A stretch of DNA of 45,129 bases from T3Sed10-241 sp036796255 (GTDB lineage: Bacteria > Bacteroidota > Bacteroidia > Flavobacteriales_D > Cryomorphaceae), in NCBI GenBank assembly GCA_036796255.1, contig DAIRDH010000025.1, positions 1 to 45,129 on the forward strand. Reading direction: 5' to 3'. The notes under the pieces are model-generated. The model was not told the DNA's origin. It saw nothing but the letters and a program-made list of their open reading frames with translations, and ran no database searches. Below are positions 34,119 to 42,154 of this stretch, one piece after another (within the stretch, counting starts at the first letter, position 1; every line of letters starts with the position of its first letter). Position numbers and translations under genes: made by a program.

Positions 34119-35040
34119 TTCGCAATGAAAATCCAAGGATGCTTACGCCTGCTACAACGGGGAGGCCTATATTGGCCAGCCACACGAGCAAGCCTGCGAG
34201 CGCTGCCAGAAGCGGATGGGGCAAAAAGGAGCCAAAGATGAACATGGCCAACACTTCGCGAATGCCCAACTCTCCCATTGCCGAGCCTGGGATAATGGAT
34301 TGGCAAAAATACAGCAGGAAAACGCCAAGAAAGGCGTGCACTAACGTTCCTGTATAGCCAAGGAAAAACAGTACCAATACGAATTGGGTGGTAAATACCA
34401 TGTACCTGAGCAAACCATAAAAAGCAACCTCGGCCAAGCTCTGTAGATCGACTGTGCTCAAATAGGCCCTTACCCTGGCGAGTGCAGTCAAACAAAATTT
34501 GGCGTAAGCCTTAAATATGAAAACAGCTGCAATGGCAAGTACTAAAAGCGCCATCAAAGTAGCGAGCCCTTTGAGGCTGGTAAGGTGAAAGGGAAACTTC
34601 GGGTAAAACATCAAACCAACCAATCCAAACATAAGAGTGATACCACCCTGAACCATGGATCCAAGCGCCGCACCGAAAGGGGCTTTTGCATGGTAGCGTT
34701 GGGGCAGGTATGCCATCCTTCCGGCAAATTCGCCGAGTCGATTTGGGGTTATGAAGCCGCTACATATTCCAGAGAGTACTTGTAAGTAGCCCTGAGTAAC
34801 AGAAATGCTTTTTGTTTGCAGCAGTGCAAACCACTTCTTTACTTCAAAGTACAGGTTAAGGCCTGTAAGGGGAAATACGATGGCCAGCGACAAGGCGATA
34901 CTCGCATAATTGTCAGAAAGAATATCCTTGAGGTGCTGCCAGCTTGCCAGCAAGGCCCCAGTCAAAACTGCGCAGGCAATCAAAGAAATTGACAACCTAA
35001 ATAGCGGAGTATGCACCGCTGTTGAAACTCTTTTATACAT
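34105..35040 (-). CDS. Flippase-like membrane protein (lysylphosphatidylglycerol synthase TM-region family)
   Basis: This 311-residue integral membrane protein has 7-8 hydrophobic segments and matches the UPF0104/LPG-synthase transmembrane region family (LVLYFLGYTGTLVHAFLGVFLL, IPGSAMGELGIREVLAMFIFG, GFITPNRLGEFAGRMAYLP). The family moves or handles lipids across the inner membrane, with no aminoacyltransferase domain here. The start is 20 bases from the preferred ruvC start on the opposite strand, so its promoter must overlap ruvC coding sequence. Its stop overlaps the glycosyltransferase start. Confidence 0.85.
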   Translation of the reverse strand: MYKRVSTAVHTPLFRLSISLIACAVLTGALLASWQHLKDILSDNYASIALSLAIVFPLTGLNLYFEVKKWFALLQTKSISVTQGYLQVLSGICSGFITPNRLGEFAGRMAYLPQRYHAKAPFGAALGSMVQGGITLMFGLVGLMFYPKFPFHLTSLKGLATLMALLVLAIAAVFIFKAYAKFCLTALARVRAYLSTVDLQSLAEVAFYGLLRYMVFTTQFVLVLFFLGYTGTLVHAFLGVFLLYFCQSIIPGSAMGELGIREVLAMFIFGSFLPHPLLAALAGLLVWLANIGLPVVAGVSILGFSLRNESH

Positions 35041-35060
35041 TCGCTGATAAAGGTAAAATT

Positions 35061-35615
35061 TTGTCAGCAGAACGCATCATTCTGGGTATTGACCCTGGTA
35101 CAACTATTATGGGATATGGCATCGTGATGCTAAAATCAGGCAAAATCAGCCTGATAGGGCATGGGGTAATTCACCTTGCCAAGTATGAGGACCACGCCAT
35201 GAAGCTAAAAGTAATATTTGACAAGGTGGTGGGCCTTATTGAGCAATACCACCCGGATGAGCTTTCGATTGAAGCGCCCTTCTTCGGCAAAAATGTGCAA
35301 AGCATGCTTAAGTTGGGGCGTGCACAGGGCGTAGCCATCGCAGCCTGTCTCAGCCGTTCGGTACCCTATACAGAATACGCACCCAGAAGAATCAAACAAG
35401 CCATTACTGGCAATGGAAATGCATCGAAAGAACAAGTGGCTGCTATGCTGAAGACCCTTCTGAGCCTTAAGGTGATGCCAGAATATCTCGATGCTTCCGA
35501 TGGGCTGGCAGCCGCAGTGTGCCATAGCTTTCAGGCAGGGAAGCCTGCACAAAGTAGTGAAGCTTATGGATCCTGGAAGTCCTTTGTTACCAAAAATCCA
35601 GGAAGAAAATTGTAA
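35061..35615 (+). CDS. ruvC: Holliday junction resolvase RuvC
   Basis: RuvC cuts Holliday junctions during recombination with RuvAB. The protein is 184 residues from the TTG at 35061, giving the conserved start LSAERIILGIDPG; a second TTG at 35022 would overlap the flippase gene and add 13 residues. No ATG is available, so an unusual TTG start appears to be used. Catalytic acidic residues are all present: Asp11 (GIDPGT), Glu71 (SIEAPFF), Asp144 and Asp147 (LDASDGLAAAVCH). The length is typical. The region between 35040 and 35061 is just 20 bases, which leaves no room for separate divergent promoters. Confidence 0.93.
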   Translation: MSAERIILGIDPGTTIMGYGIVMLKSGKISLIGHGVIHLAKYEDHAMKLKVIFDKVVGLIEQYHPDELSIEAPFFGKNVQSMLKLGRAQGVAIAACLSRSVPYTEYAPRRIKQAITGNGNASKEQVAAMLKTLLSLKVMPEYLDASDGLAAAVCHSFQAGKPAQSSEAYGSWKSFVTKNPGRKL

Positions 35616-35627
35616 AGCCTTGTTGAT

Positions 35628-36017
35628 TTAAGCGTTTCTAATGGCTTCTGCAATTCGCTCCATTTCTTCAGGGGCTATTTGAAGTTTTGGCCGGGCAAAA
35701 TTCATATCGCTCACATTATCCATAGGAATGAGGTGCACATGGGCATGGGGCACTTCAAGGCCAATTACGCTTACGCCAATTCGCTTACAAGGGACAGCCT
35801 TTTTAATCTTTTGGCTTACCGCTGCCGCGAAAATCATAATCTCGCTGAGCAGGTCATCGGGAAGATCGAATATATAATCAATCTCCTGCTTGGGAACCAC
35901 AAGTGCATGGCCTGGCCTCAGTGGATTGACATCGAGAAAGGCCAGAAATTTATCGTTTTCGGCAAGCTTATAGGCGGGTATTTCTCCATTGATGATCTTT
36001 GTGAAAATACTGGCCAT
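35628..36017 (-). CDS. HIT family nucleotide-binding protein
   Basis: This 129-residue cytosolic protein has the histidine triad HAHVHLIP (His91, His93, His95, His93 the nucleophile) and the N-terminal IINGEIPAYKLAENDKFLAFLDVNPLRPGHALVVPKQE block. Such enzymes hydrolyse AMP derivatives, including dinucleotides and adenylated compounds. It lies four bases after greA and converges with ruvC. Confidence 0.95.
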   Translation of the reverse strand: MASIFTKIINGEIPAYKLAENDKFLAFLDVNPLRPGHALVVPKQEIDYIFDLPDDLLSEIMIFAAAVSQKIKKAVPCKRIGVSVIGLEVPHAHVHLIPMDNVSDMNFARPKLQIAPEEMERIAEAIRNA

Positions 36018-36021
36018 GATC

Positions 36022-36495
36022 TTATCTATTGATTTCTAGAATTTCAAACCGCACTATTCCTGAGGGCACCTCTATTTCGGCAATTTCGCCTTTCGCTTTG
36101 CCCAGTAGTCCCTTTCCGATTGGAGAGTCAACAGAGATTTTACGCTGCTTAAGATCAGCCTCATTCTCGGCCACGAGTTGATACGTCATCTCCTGATTGC
36201 TGGCCAGATTTTTAATGGTTACTTTACTCAGGATGTAAGCCTTCGAGTTGTCCATGCGCGACTCATCGATCACGCGGGCGTTGGCAAGGGCATCATCCAT
36301 CTTGGCAATGCGCGCCTCTAGCAAGCCTTGGGCTTCTTTTGCTGCATCATATTCTGCATTTTCCGAAAGGTCGCCCTTGTCTCTTGCCTCGGCAATCTGT
36401 TGCGAGATTCTAGGGCGCTCAACAGTTTTCAACTGGTGCAACTCAGACTTTAGACGTTCCAGACCTTCTGGGGTGTAATAATTTATTTGAGACAT
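36022..36495 (-). CDS. greA: Transcript cleavage factor GreA
   Basis: This 157-residue factor reaches into RNA polymerase to stimulate cleavage of backtracked transcripts. The N-terminal coiled coil carries the conserved acidic tip (DLSENAEYDAAKEAQ), and the C-terminal globular domain has DSPIGKGLLGKAKGEI. The length is normal. It is co-directional with, and four bases from, the HIT gene. A terminator stands 24 bases upstream of its start, ending the porV transcript; its own promoter is not obvious. Confidence 0.96.
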   Translation of the reverse strand: MSQINYYTPEGLERLKSELHQLKTVERPRISQQIAEARDKGDLSENAEYDAAKEAQGLLEARIAKMDDALANARVIDESRMDNSKAYILSKVTIKNLASNQEMTYQLVAENEADLKQRKISVDSPIGKGLLGKAKGEIAEIEVPSGIVRFEILEINR

Positions 36496-36518
36496 TGTTT
36501 TTAGCTTAGCTATATACC

Positions 36519-36551
36519 AAAAAAGAGAAAACCCATAAGGCGGGCTTTCTC
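36519..36551 (-). terminator. Intrinsic terminator of the porV-like operon
   Basis: On the minus strand arms GAGAAAGCCC and GGGTTTTCTC (one G-T pair) enclose a seven-base loop and are followed by a run of T after C. It lies 30 bases after the PorV-like stop codon and closes the three-gene secretion operon. Confidence 0.85.
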
Positions 36552-36580
36552 ATCTAGGCACAAAGATAAAAATTATCTGA

Positions 36581-37645
36581 CTACTTCTGACCGATGTCAA
36601 GTCGCACACCTATACAATGCAAACCATTGAAAGGGTTGGTAGCCCGGTAGGAGTAATCGAAGTTAATTCGTGAACGGTTTTGGCCGAGTTCCAGTTGAAG
36701 ACCAGCACCCGCAGCCAATCCAGTGTACACCACCCTCCTAAGCTCATCGCTGAGTATGTTATTTTCAAAATGGTAGCCAGCACGAAGAAAAACCAGGTCC
36801 CTAAAGCTATATTCTGCACCCAAAAGAAAGTTATCCTCGCTAAATGAATTGGCTACAAATGTACCGTGCGCCGTTATGTAATTGTCTTCATTTAGCAAGA
36901 AGTCATAACTGGCGCCAATAGCTACCAAAGAAGGGAGTTCAGCATTCGCACTTCTAAACTCTGCGGCAAGTGGAAATTGATTTCCTGGAGCGGTTGCTTC
37001 AAGAGCCAAACCATCACCAGAGAAAGACAATGGTGGACCAATGTTTTTCAGTGTAATTCCGAACTTGAGCTGATCCCGGTCGCCTGTGATATACTTGATT
37101 CCAGCATCGAGGGCTACACCAATTGAATTGAGGTCAGAAACTCCTTCAGAAATCACCTTGAGCGTTACACCTCCGTAAATACTGTTGGAAAATGCTTTGG
37201 CATATGAAAGGCCAAAGTTTAGCATTTGGACATTGAATGAAGTGCCATCACCGTCAGGTGTTTCTGTGGTGGTGCGTCGGATATCACCAAAATTAAAGGA
37301 TGAAACTGAAATGCCTATGGCTCCGGTCTCTCCGGCCCTCTGCACCAATCCAAAACTATTCAAGCCTACATCAGCTCCCGACATATAGTTGATATGGGTA
37401 ATTCCAACGTCTGTTTTCTTGACATTCGCCATACCAGCCACATTGAGAAACATCGACTCGACCGCAGATGACGATGCCATATTGGCACCGGCAAGCCCAT
37501 TGCTACTGGCCCATGGATTCACGAGTAATTGCATGCCTCCGGCAGAGCCGACCCTATCAGGATTGCCTGCATATACTGAATTTTGAGTTGCCACAACCGA
37601 TGTAAAAAGCACAGCACCAGTCAAAAATTTTATAGCTCTTATCAT
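36581..37645 (-). CDS. PorV/PorQ family outer-membrane barrel protein
   Basis: This 354-residue protein has a signal peptide (MIRAIKFLTG...NSVYA, cleavage before GNPDRV). The mature part carries the PorV/PorQ pattern: SAGGMQLLVNPWASSNGLAGANMASSSAVESMFLNVAGMA, then repeated amphipathic strands ending in YSYRATNPFNGLHCIGVRLDIGQ. PorV and PorQ are outer-membrane barrels of the type IX secretion system that bind C-terminal signals of cargo and help its attachment. The gene is 29 bases after the giant secreted protein, with a terminator downstream, so it may serve that substrate specifically. Which of the two subtypes it is cannot be resolved from sequence alone. Confidence 0.88.
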   Translation of the reverse strand: MIRAIKFLTGAVLFTSVVATQNSVYAGNPDRVGSAGGMQLLVNPWASSNGLAGANMASSSAVESMFLNVAGMANVKKTDVGITHINYMSGADVGLNSFGLVQRAGETGAIGISVSSFNFGDIRRTTTETPDGDGTSFNVQMLNFGLSYAKAFSNSIYGGVTLKVISEGVSDLNSIGVALDAGIKYITGDRDQLKFGITLKNIGPPLSFSGDGLALEATAPGNQFPLAAEFRSANAELPSLVAIGASYDFLLNEDNYITAHGTFVANSFSEDNFLLGAEYSFRDLVFLRAGYHFENNILSDELRRVVYTGLAAGAGLQLELGQNRSRINFDYSYRATNPFNGLHCIGVRLDIGQK

Positions 37646-37674
37646 ATTGAAATGTTGGTCTCTGGATGATCGAT

Positions 37675-40600
37675 TTAGAAGTTACGCAAGTCGGTTGGGC
37701 GCGTAGCACAGAAGAATTTAAGCACGCGTTCCCCAAGTCCTGGTGATTGCACATGTACGAGGTACATGCCTCCGGCCACAGGGATAAACTGCTCATTCTG
37801 CAAGTTCCAGTCTATCCACGTGAGGTTATTGTCCTTCTCAAGAATACGAACCAAGGTGCCGTTGATCGTGAAGATTTGAATCTTCACTTCCGGCGGCAAG
37901 TTCACAATTCTTACCCTATTGTCTACCCTGCTTGTTTCATATGCAGAATACGCATAGTAAGGATTGGGGACAATATCGATCATATCCAAGGCATTTTCAG
38001 CCGTTGGTCTGTCATTTTTAACTGTTTCCCTGCCGAAGGTATTGAATCGGTATACAGGCCACCACTGGTTAATACTCACCTCTTGGTTCGTATTTGGGTT
38101 TACAAAGGGTACCGATCCAGGACCAAGAGCTTCAACAGCAGCAGCATAGCGCGCAAAAGGCTTTGAAACTCCGATTTCAACTGCAGCATGGCCAGGGACC
38201 AAACCTTGTTCAACAGGCAACCAACTGGTGGCTCCTTCACTGAGCATAGGTGCCATAATCCATGTAATTGATTGATATACATTTCGACGTGGCAAAGCAC
38301 CGGGCGCTTTAAAGCTCTGATATGTCATTTGGCCTCCATCATACAATGGGACTAGATTTTGGTTTCCAGTTAGTTCAGCGTCATTTCGCAACACATATAT
38401 GTAGTGTTCACCACCCCAAATTGGTCTTGCACCGAATCCGGCAGGGTTCATTAACCTTGACGAGGGGTTCCAAAGCATGTCGCGGCCATTGTCCCCTACT
38501 GAAAATGAATTTTCTCCGAACATGATGTTAAGCCTTTCGCCATTGTCAGTATTGACAGCGTATCCAGGAAACCATCCCATACCGAGTGAAAGCCCCACCA
38601 AGTCTGCCCTGCTGGCCACCTGGGGATAACTTTGTCTAAGTCCCTCGATAATATCATCTACGACTGTCTGGCTCAGTGCATCTACCTCATCTTGTGTCAG
38701 CACTTGCTGACCAAAATATGTAGCTTCATCAATGTTGGCACCAGGATCAAGTTGCGTACGTCCATTCTTGTCAACAGATAAGGCCCTGCGCGGATTCATC
38801 TTAAGTGCAGCTCCTTGAGAGAAGGTTGGGTTATCATGCATCTCCAGCACTGAAGCTCTGGTCCATTTATCCTTTTCAGGAGTAAAGGCAAGGTGGAGCG
38901 AGAATTGGTTTATCACATCGGTAGATCCTGTTCGAATACGAAGCGCCGCATCACGGTCTAATGGAGCTGGCCCACAGTCATAGGCAGCCACAAGTCTTGC
39001 CGGAGCAATAGTACCCCCGATCAAGCCTTCAAAAGTTCCATTGGGATCCACAAAAGTACAGCTCACCTCTCCGGTGGAGGCAGCAGGAGCGCCACATTGA
39101 TAATCATTGAAGAAGTAATCGTCAATAATATTGGGATTCGCATCCAATGTAAAACAAGGGGCCCCAGAACTCGCGAAGCCAATGAACGCACCCATGCCAT
39201 CTCTTAGCACGGTTGCAGGTTCACCTACTCTACCAGCCCTGATCCAGTTTTGGAGGTTAGAGCCTTCGATATCATTAACACCACCAAGCCATCCAGAAGC
39301 TCCAGACGTATAAGTCAGTTCGTCAAACAGCACCCTTTGAATGGATGTGTCATCCAAATTATCTTCAGGATTAACCTCGTCAAAAAAGGTCTGGCCTATG
39401 GTAATGGAGATTCCGAATTCAGGAAGTATTTGCTCGTTCTCTCTTCTGATGCTTTGTTCGCTTAAAACAACGGTATCATTGGGAGAAGACAGATTAATGA
39501 GATACCATTGGGCATCGTCAATACTGCCCACGTAAGCTCCACTTGCATTGGTTTCATCTGAGAAAAAGCGCAATTCGAACTCAGCGCGTTGCACATTGAG
39601 TGGATCTACCACTTGCACGTTCAATGGGCCTCTACCTGGCAAATAGGTAATCGAATCAGCTTTATAAATAGGTCCTTCCACAATTTTATCGATCGACTCT
39701 GTGTTGAGCTGCATTGGACGTGATCCATTGCCTTGTCCCTCTATTCGAGTTACAGGAAGACCATCACCGAATTGCGCATTTTGAATGGTTCCAAACTCGC
39801 GTGGATTCGGTTTATGTGGCATTGCAACTGCGGCCTGGATATCAGACACCGCTCCTTTTCGGCTGAGGATAAATGGCCTTGCCTGACCGCTCAGTTGTTC
39901 AGGATCTGGATTAAACGGCTCATACTCATTGTGTCCATAAGCTACAGCCATAAAGTAATACCTCTTAAAGTTTACAAGTCTATTGTCGCCTGAAGCAAAT
40001 TGATCGTCGAGCACCCTGAAAGAGTGTCGGATACCTTCATTGCTGCCATTCACCATCTCTCTTGGAACTGAAAGTCCTATTTGCTCATCAAATTCAAAAT
40101 TTATGATTTGAGAAATGCCATCACGGATGTCGCACTGGTAAATCAGTCGGGCCGCTTCCGGTTGGTTCAACTGATCAACCGAAACTTCTGAGCCCCGAAG
40201 TTGATAAATCAAATAGCCCTGAAAGCGATAAAATTGATCGTTAGGCTCCCCATCAATATTGGCTGGTGGGATGGTTGGGTCCAATTCTGTATAGGATTCT
40301 GCAACGTTGTTGCTCAAAGGATTGGTATTTCTTAGGAAGAGTATGATCTCCCTGTCCAGCTCCTGGAAAGTCAAATCCGGAGCATCTGGACCATCAAGCA
40401 GACGAAAGCAATTTTCAAACAAGGCTTGGGCTTTGTCGTCGGCACCAAGCAATGCACGTACCGAAGCGAAAGGTCCACCCGACTGCGCACGGCCATATAC
40501 CACACCCACAGTAATGTTGTTAAACTGTCCGGGATTCAGCGTAAATGGACCCGCAGATTGAATAAATCGACGGTCTGCCGCAGGGTTATCAGCAGTTTCC

Positions 40601-42120
40601 TCTGTCCAACCTGCGTCGTCAGGGAAGTTCGGATCCACGCCTCCAGTACCCCAATTTAATGGATCGCTTGTTCCAGGAAACATGAAATCGGTTTGAACAG
40701 CGCCTGGGTCGTTGGGGTTATAGCCTAGACCACCGACGGTCATCGGTGTACCGTCTTTCCATACACCACGCATCATGTTATAATAATCTATAGCTATCAA
40801 TGGGTCAGTTGTGGGAGGAGGAGCACCAGTTCCGAAATTAGAATGATAAACAAATCGTCTCATCCCAAATCTTTCATTATCAATAATGGAATCCTGTTCG
40901 TCGGGAGGCAAACTTAGATCGCGGTATCCTAAACCATTCAAGGCCTCATTCTCCCCTATGCCCACAAGGTTATTGATTCCATCCGCATCCTGATAGGGAC
41001 CTTCAAAGAAATCAATCCCAATGGCTGGTGGCTGGGATCCATAGCCAGGTCCACTTTGGGAACCCTCATCAAAGTCATCACCATTGTAACTATATCCCAA
41101 GCCTCGTTCGACGTCACACCCTACGAAATCATCTTGAGAATTTCCGAGGTCCGTATCCACCCATTGTGCAAAATAAGTGTTGGTAAGTGTAAGTGTACCT
41201 CTGTTAATAAGTACATAATTGCAAAAGGTCATATTGTTGATTTCATCATTGGTCGTAAAGCCGAACATTTGGCCTTGAATTTCCATTCCAATGGGCTGCC
41301 CTAAAGATTCTGTGTGGATATTTCCGTTGTCGTTGAATACCCAATACATGGTAAAGTCACCGAACAATGGAACCGGGTCAGTGACCAACCTTGTGCGGCA
41401 GTCGATTTCCTGGTCCAGATCATAAAGCGGGTAATCCCCTATTTCTGGCTCGTACAAACCCGGTGTACCTATCACCTCCTGGGTCTCAGGATCGCGAATA
41501 TCTGCAAAAGGAGCAATCATGAAGCTTTGTCCGAGGGATACATCCCCATGTGCCGGCCATTCTAAAATCTCTCTGGGTATCTGGTAACCGTCTGCAAATA
41601 AAGGATCTTCAAAAGGATCAAGTCCTTGGGCGACCAATCCAAAGAAGAAACGGTGACGCTCAACCCATTGACGGCGCATAAGGTAAAACTTATCCCACTT
41701 GGCGCATGTTTCTGGATTGGTTGATGCTGTACCGTCAATACTCAGTGGTCCTGGCCAGTAGTCATTTCCTCGTTGACGGAAGCGAACAGCCGCCAGTTTC
41801 AAATTGCCCGCGGGGTCGCGGCCGCCCATCCATAATGCTCCGGCAAAAATAGCGTGATTGCGCTCTTCGGCAGGCACTTCGTAATAAGGCAAACCATTAG
41901 GCCTGTCATACCATGTGTTACCTCCGGTCTCAGCGGCGGTACGCACATTGTTCACATAGAATTCAGTAAGTGTTACGGCCGGAGAACAGCCCGCAGCTTT
42001 AGACTTCACAATATTGTGTGTCTCGTTGGCCTTAGGTCCCAACCACTCTCTGGCGCTTGTCTGATTGAGCCCCGCAATAAGGAAGGTCAAGCAAGCGATG
42101 ATGCAACTGTACAATCTCAT
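37675..42120 (-). CDS. Very large secreted protein with a non-canonical T9SS-like C-terminal domain
   Basis: This 1481-residue protein starts with a signal peptide (MRLYSCIIACLTFLIAGLNQTSA). No enzymatic family is recognised. The body is rich in Asp, Asn, Gly and aromatic residues, with calcium-site-like acidic loops (DTDLGNSQDD, GYSYNGDDFDEGSQSG, DFFEGPYQDADGI). The last 100 or so residues resemble a type A secretion-signal domain: DIVPNPYYAYS, VRIVNLPPEVKIQIFTINGTLVRILEKDN, VAGGMYLVHVQ, GERVLKFFC. They extend about 10 residues beyond the usual end (ATRPTDLRNF), where most T9SS signals stop near the basic K-V-K/L strand. It lies between a TonB-receptor-like gene and a PorV-like gene, so export through the T9SS is likely. 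I do not assign a function. Confidence 0.8.
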   Translation of the reverse strand: MRLYSCIIACLTFLIAGLNQTSAREWLGPKANETHNIVKSKAAGCSPAVTLTEFYVNNVRTAAETGGNTWYDRPNGLPYYEVPAEERNHAIFAGALWMGGRDPAGNLKLAAVRFRQRGNDYWPGPLSIDGTASTNPETCAKWDKFYLMRRQWVERHRFFFGLVAQGLDPFEDPLFADGYQIPREILEWPAHGDVSLGQSFMIAPFADIRDPETQEVIGTPGLYEPEIGDYPLYDLDQEIDCRTRLVTDPVPLFGDFTMYWVFNDNGNIHTESLGQPIGMEIQGQMFGFTTNDEINNMTFCNYVLINRGTLTLTNTYFAQWVDTDLGNSQDDFVGCDVERGLGYSYNGDDFDEGSQSGPGYGSQPPAIGIDFFEGPYQDADGINNLVGIGENEALNGLGYRDLSLPPDEQDSIIDNERFGMRRFVYHSNFGTGAPPPTTDPLIAIDYYNMMRGVWKDGTPMTVGGLGYNPNDPGAVQTDFMFPGTSDPLNWGTGGVDPNFPDDAGWTEETADNPAADRRFIQSAGPFTLNPGQFNNITVGVVYGRAQSGGPFASVRALLGADDKAQALFENCFRLLDGPDAPDLTFQELDREIILFLRNTNPLSNNVAESYTELDPTIPPANIDGEPNDQFYRFQGYLIYQLRGSEVSVDQLNQPEAARLIYQCDIRDGISQIINFEFDEQIGLSVPREMVNGSNEGIRHSFRVLDDQFASGDNRLVNFKRYYFMAVAYGHNEYEPFNPDPEQLSGQARPFILSRKGAVSDIQAAVAMPHKPNPREFGTIQNAQFGDGLPVTRIEGQGNGSRPMQLNTESIDKIVEGPIYKADSITYLPGRGPLNVQVVDPLNVQRAEFELRFFSDETNASGAYVGSIDDAQWYLINLSSPNDTVVLSEQSIRRENEQILPEFGISITIGQTFFDEVNPEDNLDDTSIQRVLFDELTYTSGASGWLGGVNDIEGSNLQNWIRAGRVGEPATVLRDGMGAFIGFASSGAPCFTLDANPNIIDDYFFNDYQCGAPAASTGEVSCTFVDPNGTFEGLIGGTIAPARLVAAYDCGPAPLDRDAALRIRTGSTDVINQFSLHLAFTPEKDKWTRASVLEMHDNPTFSQGAALKMNPRRALSVDKNGRTQLDPGANIDEATYFGQQVLTQDEVDALSQTVVDDIIEGLRQSYPQVASRADLVGLSLGMGWFPGYAVNTDNGERLNIMFGENSFSVGDNGRDMLWNPSSRLMNPAGFGARPIWGGEHYIYVLRNDAELTGNQNLVPLYDGGQMTYQSFKAPGALPRRNVYQSITWIMAPMLSEGATSWLPVEQGLVPGHAAVEIGVSKPFARYAAAVEALGPGSVPFVNPNTNQEVSINQWWPVYRFNTFGRETVKNDRPTAENALDMIDIVPNPYYAYSAYETSRVDNRVRIVNLPPEVKIQIFTINGTLVRILEKDNNLTWIDWNLQNEQFIPVAGGMYLVHVQSPGLGERVLKFFCATRPTDLRNF

Positions 42121-42154
42121 AAGGTCTGTGTATTGATGCTAGTTTGTTGTTTCA

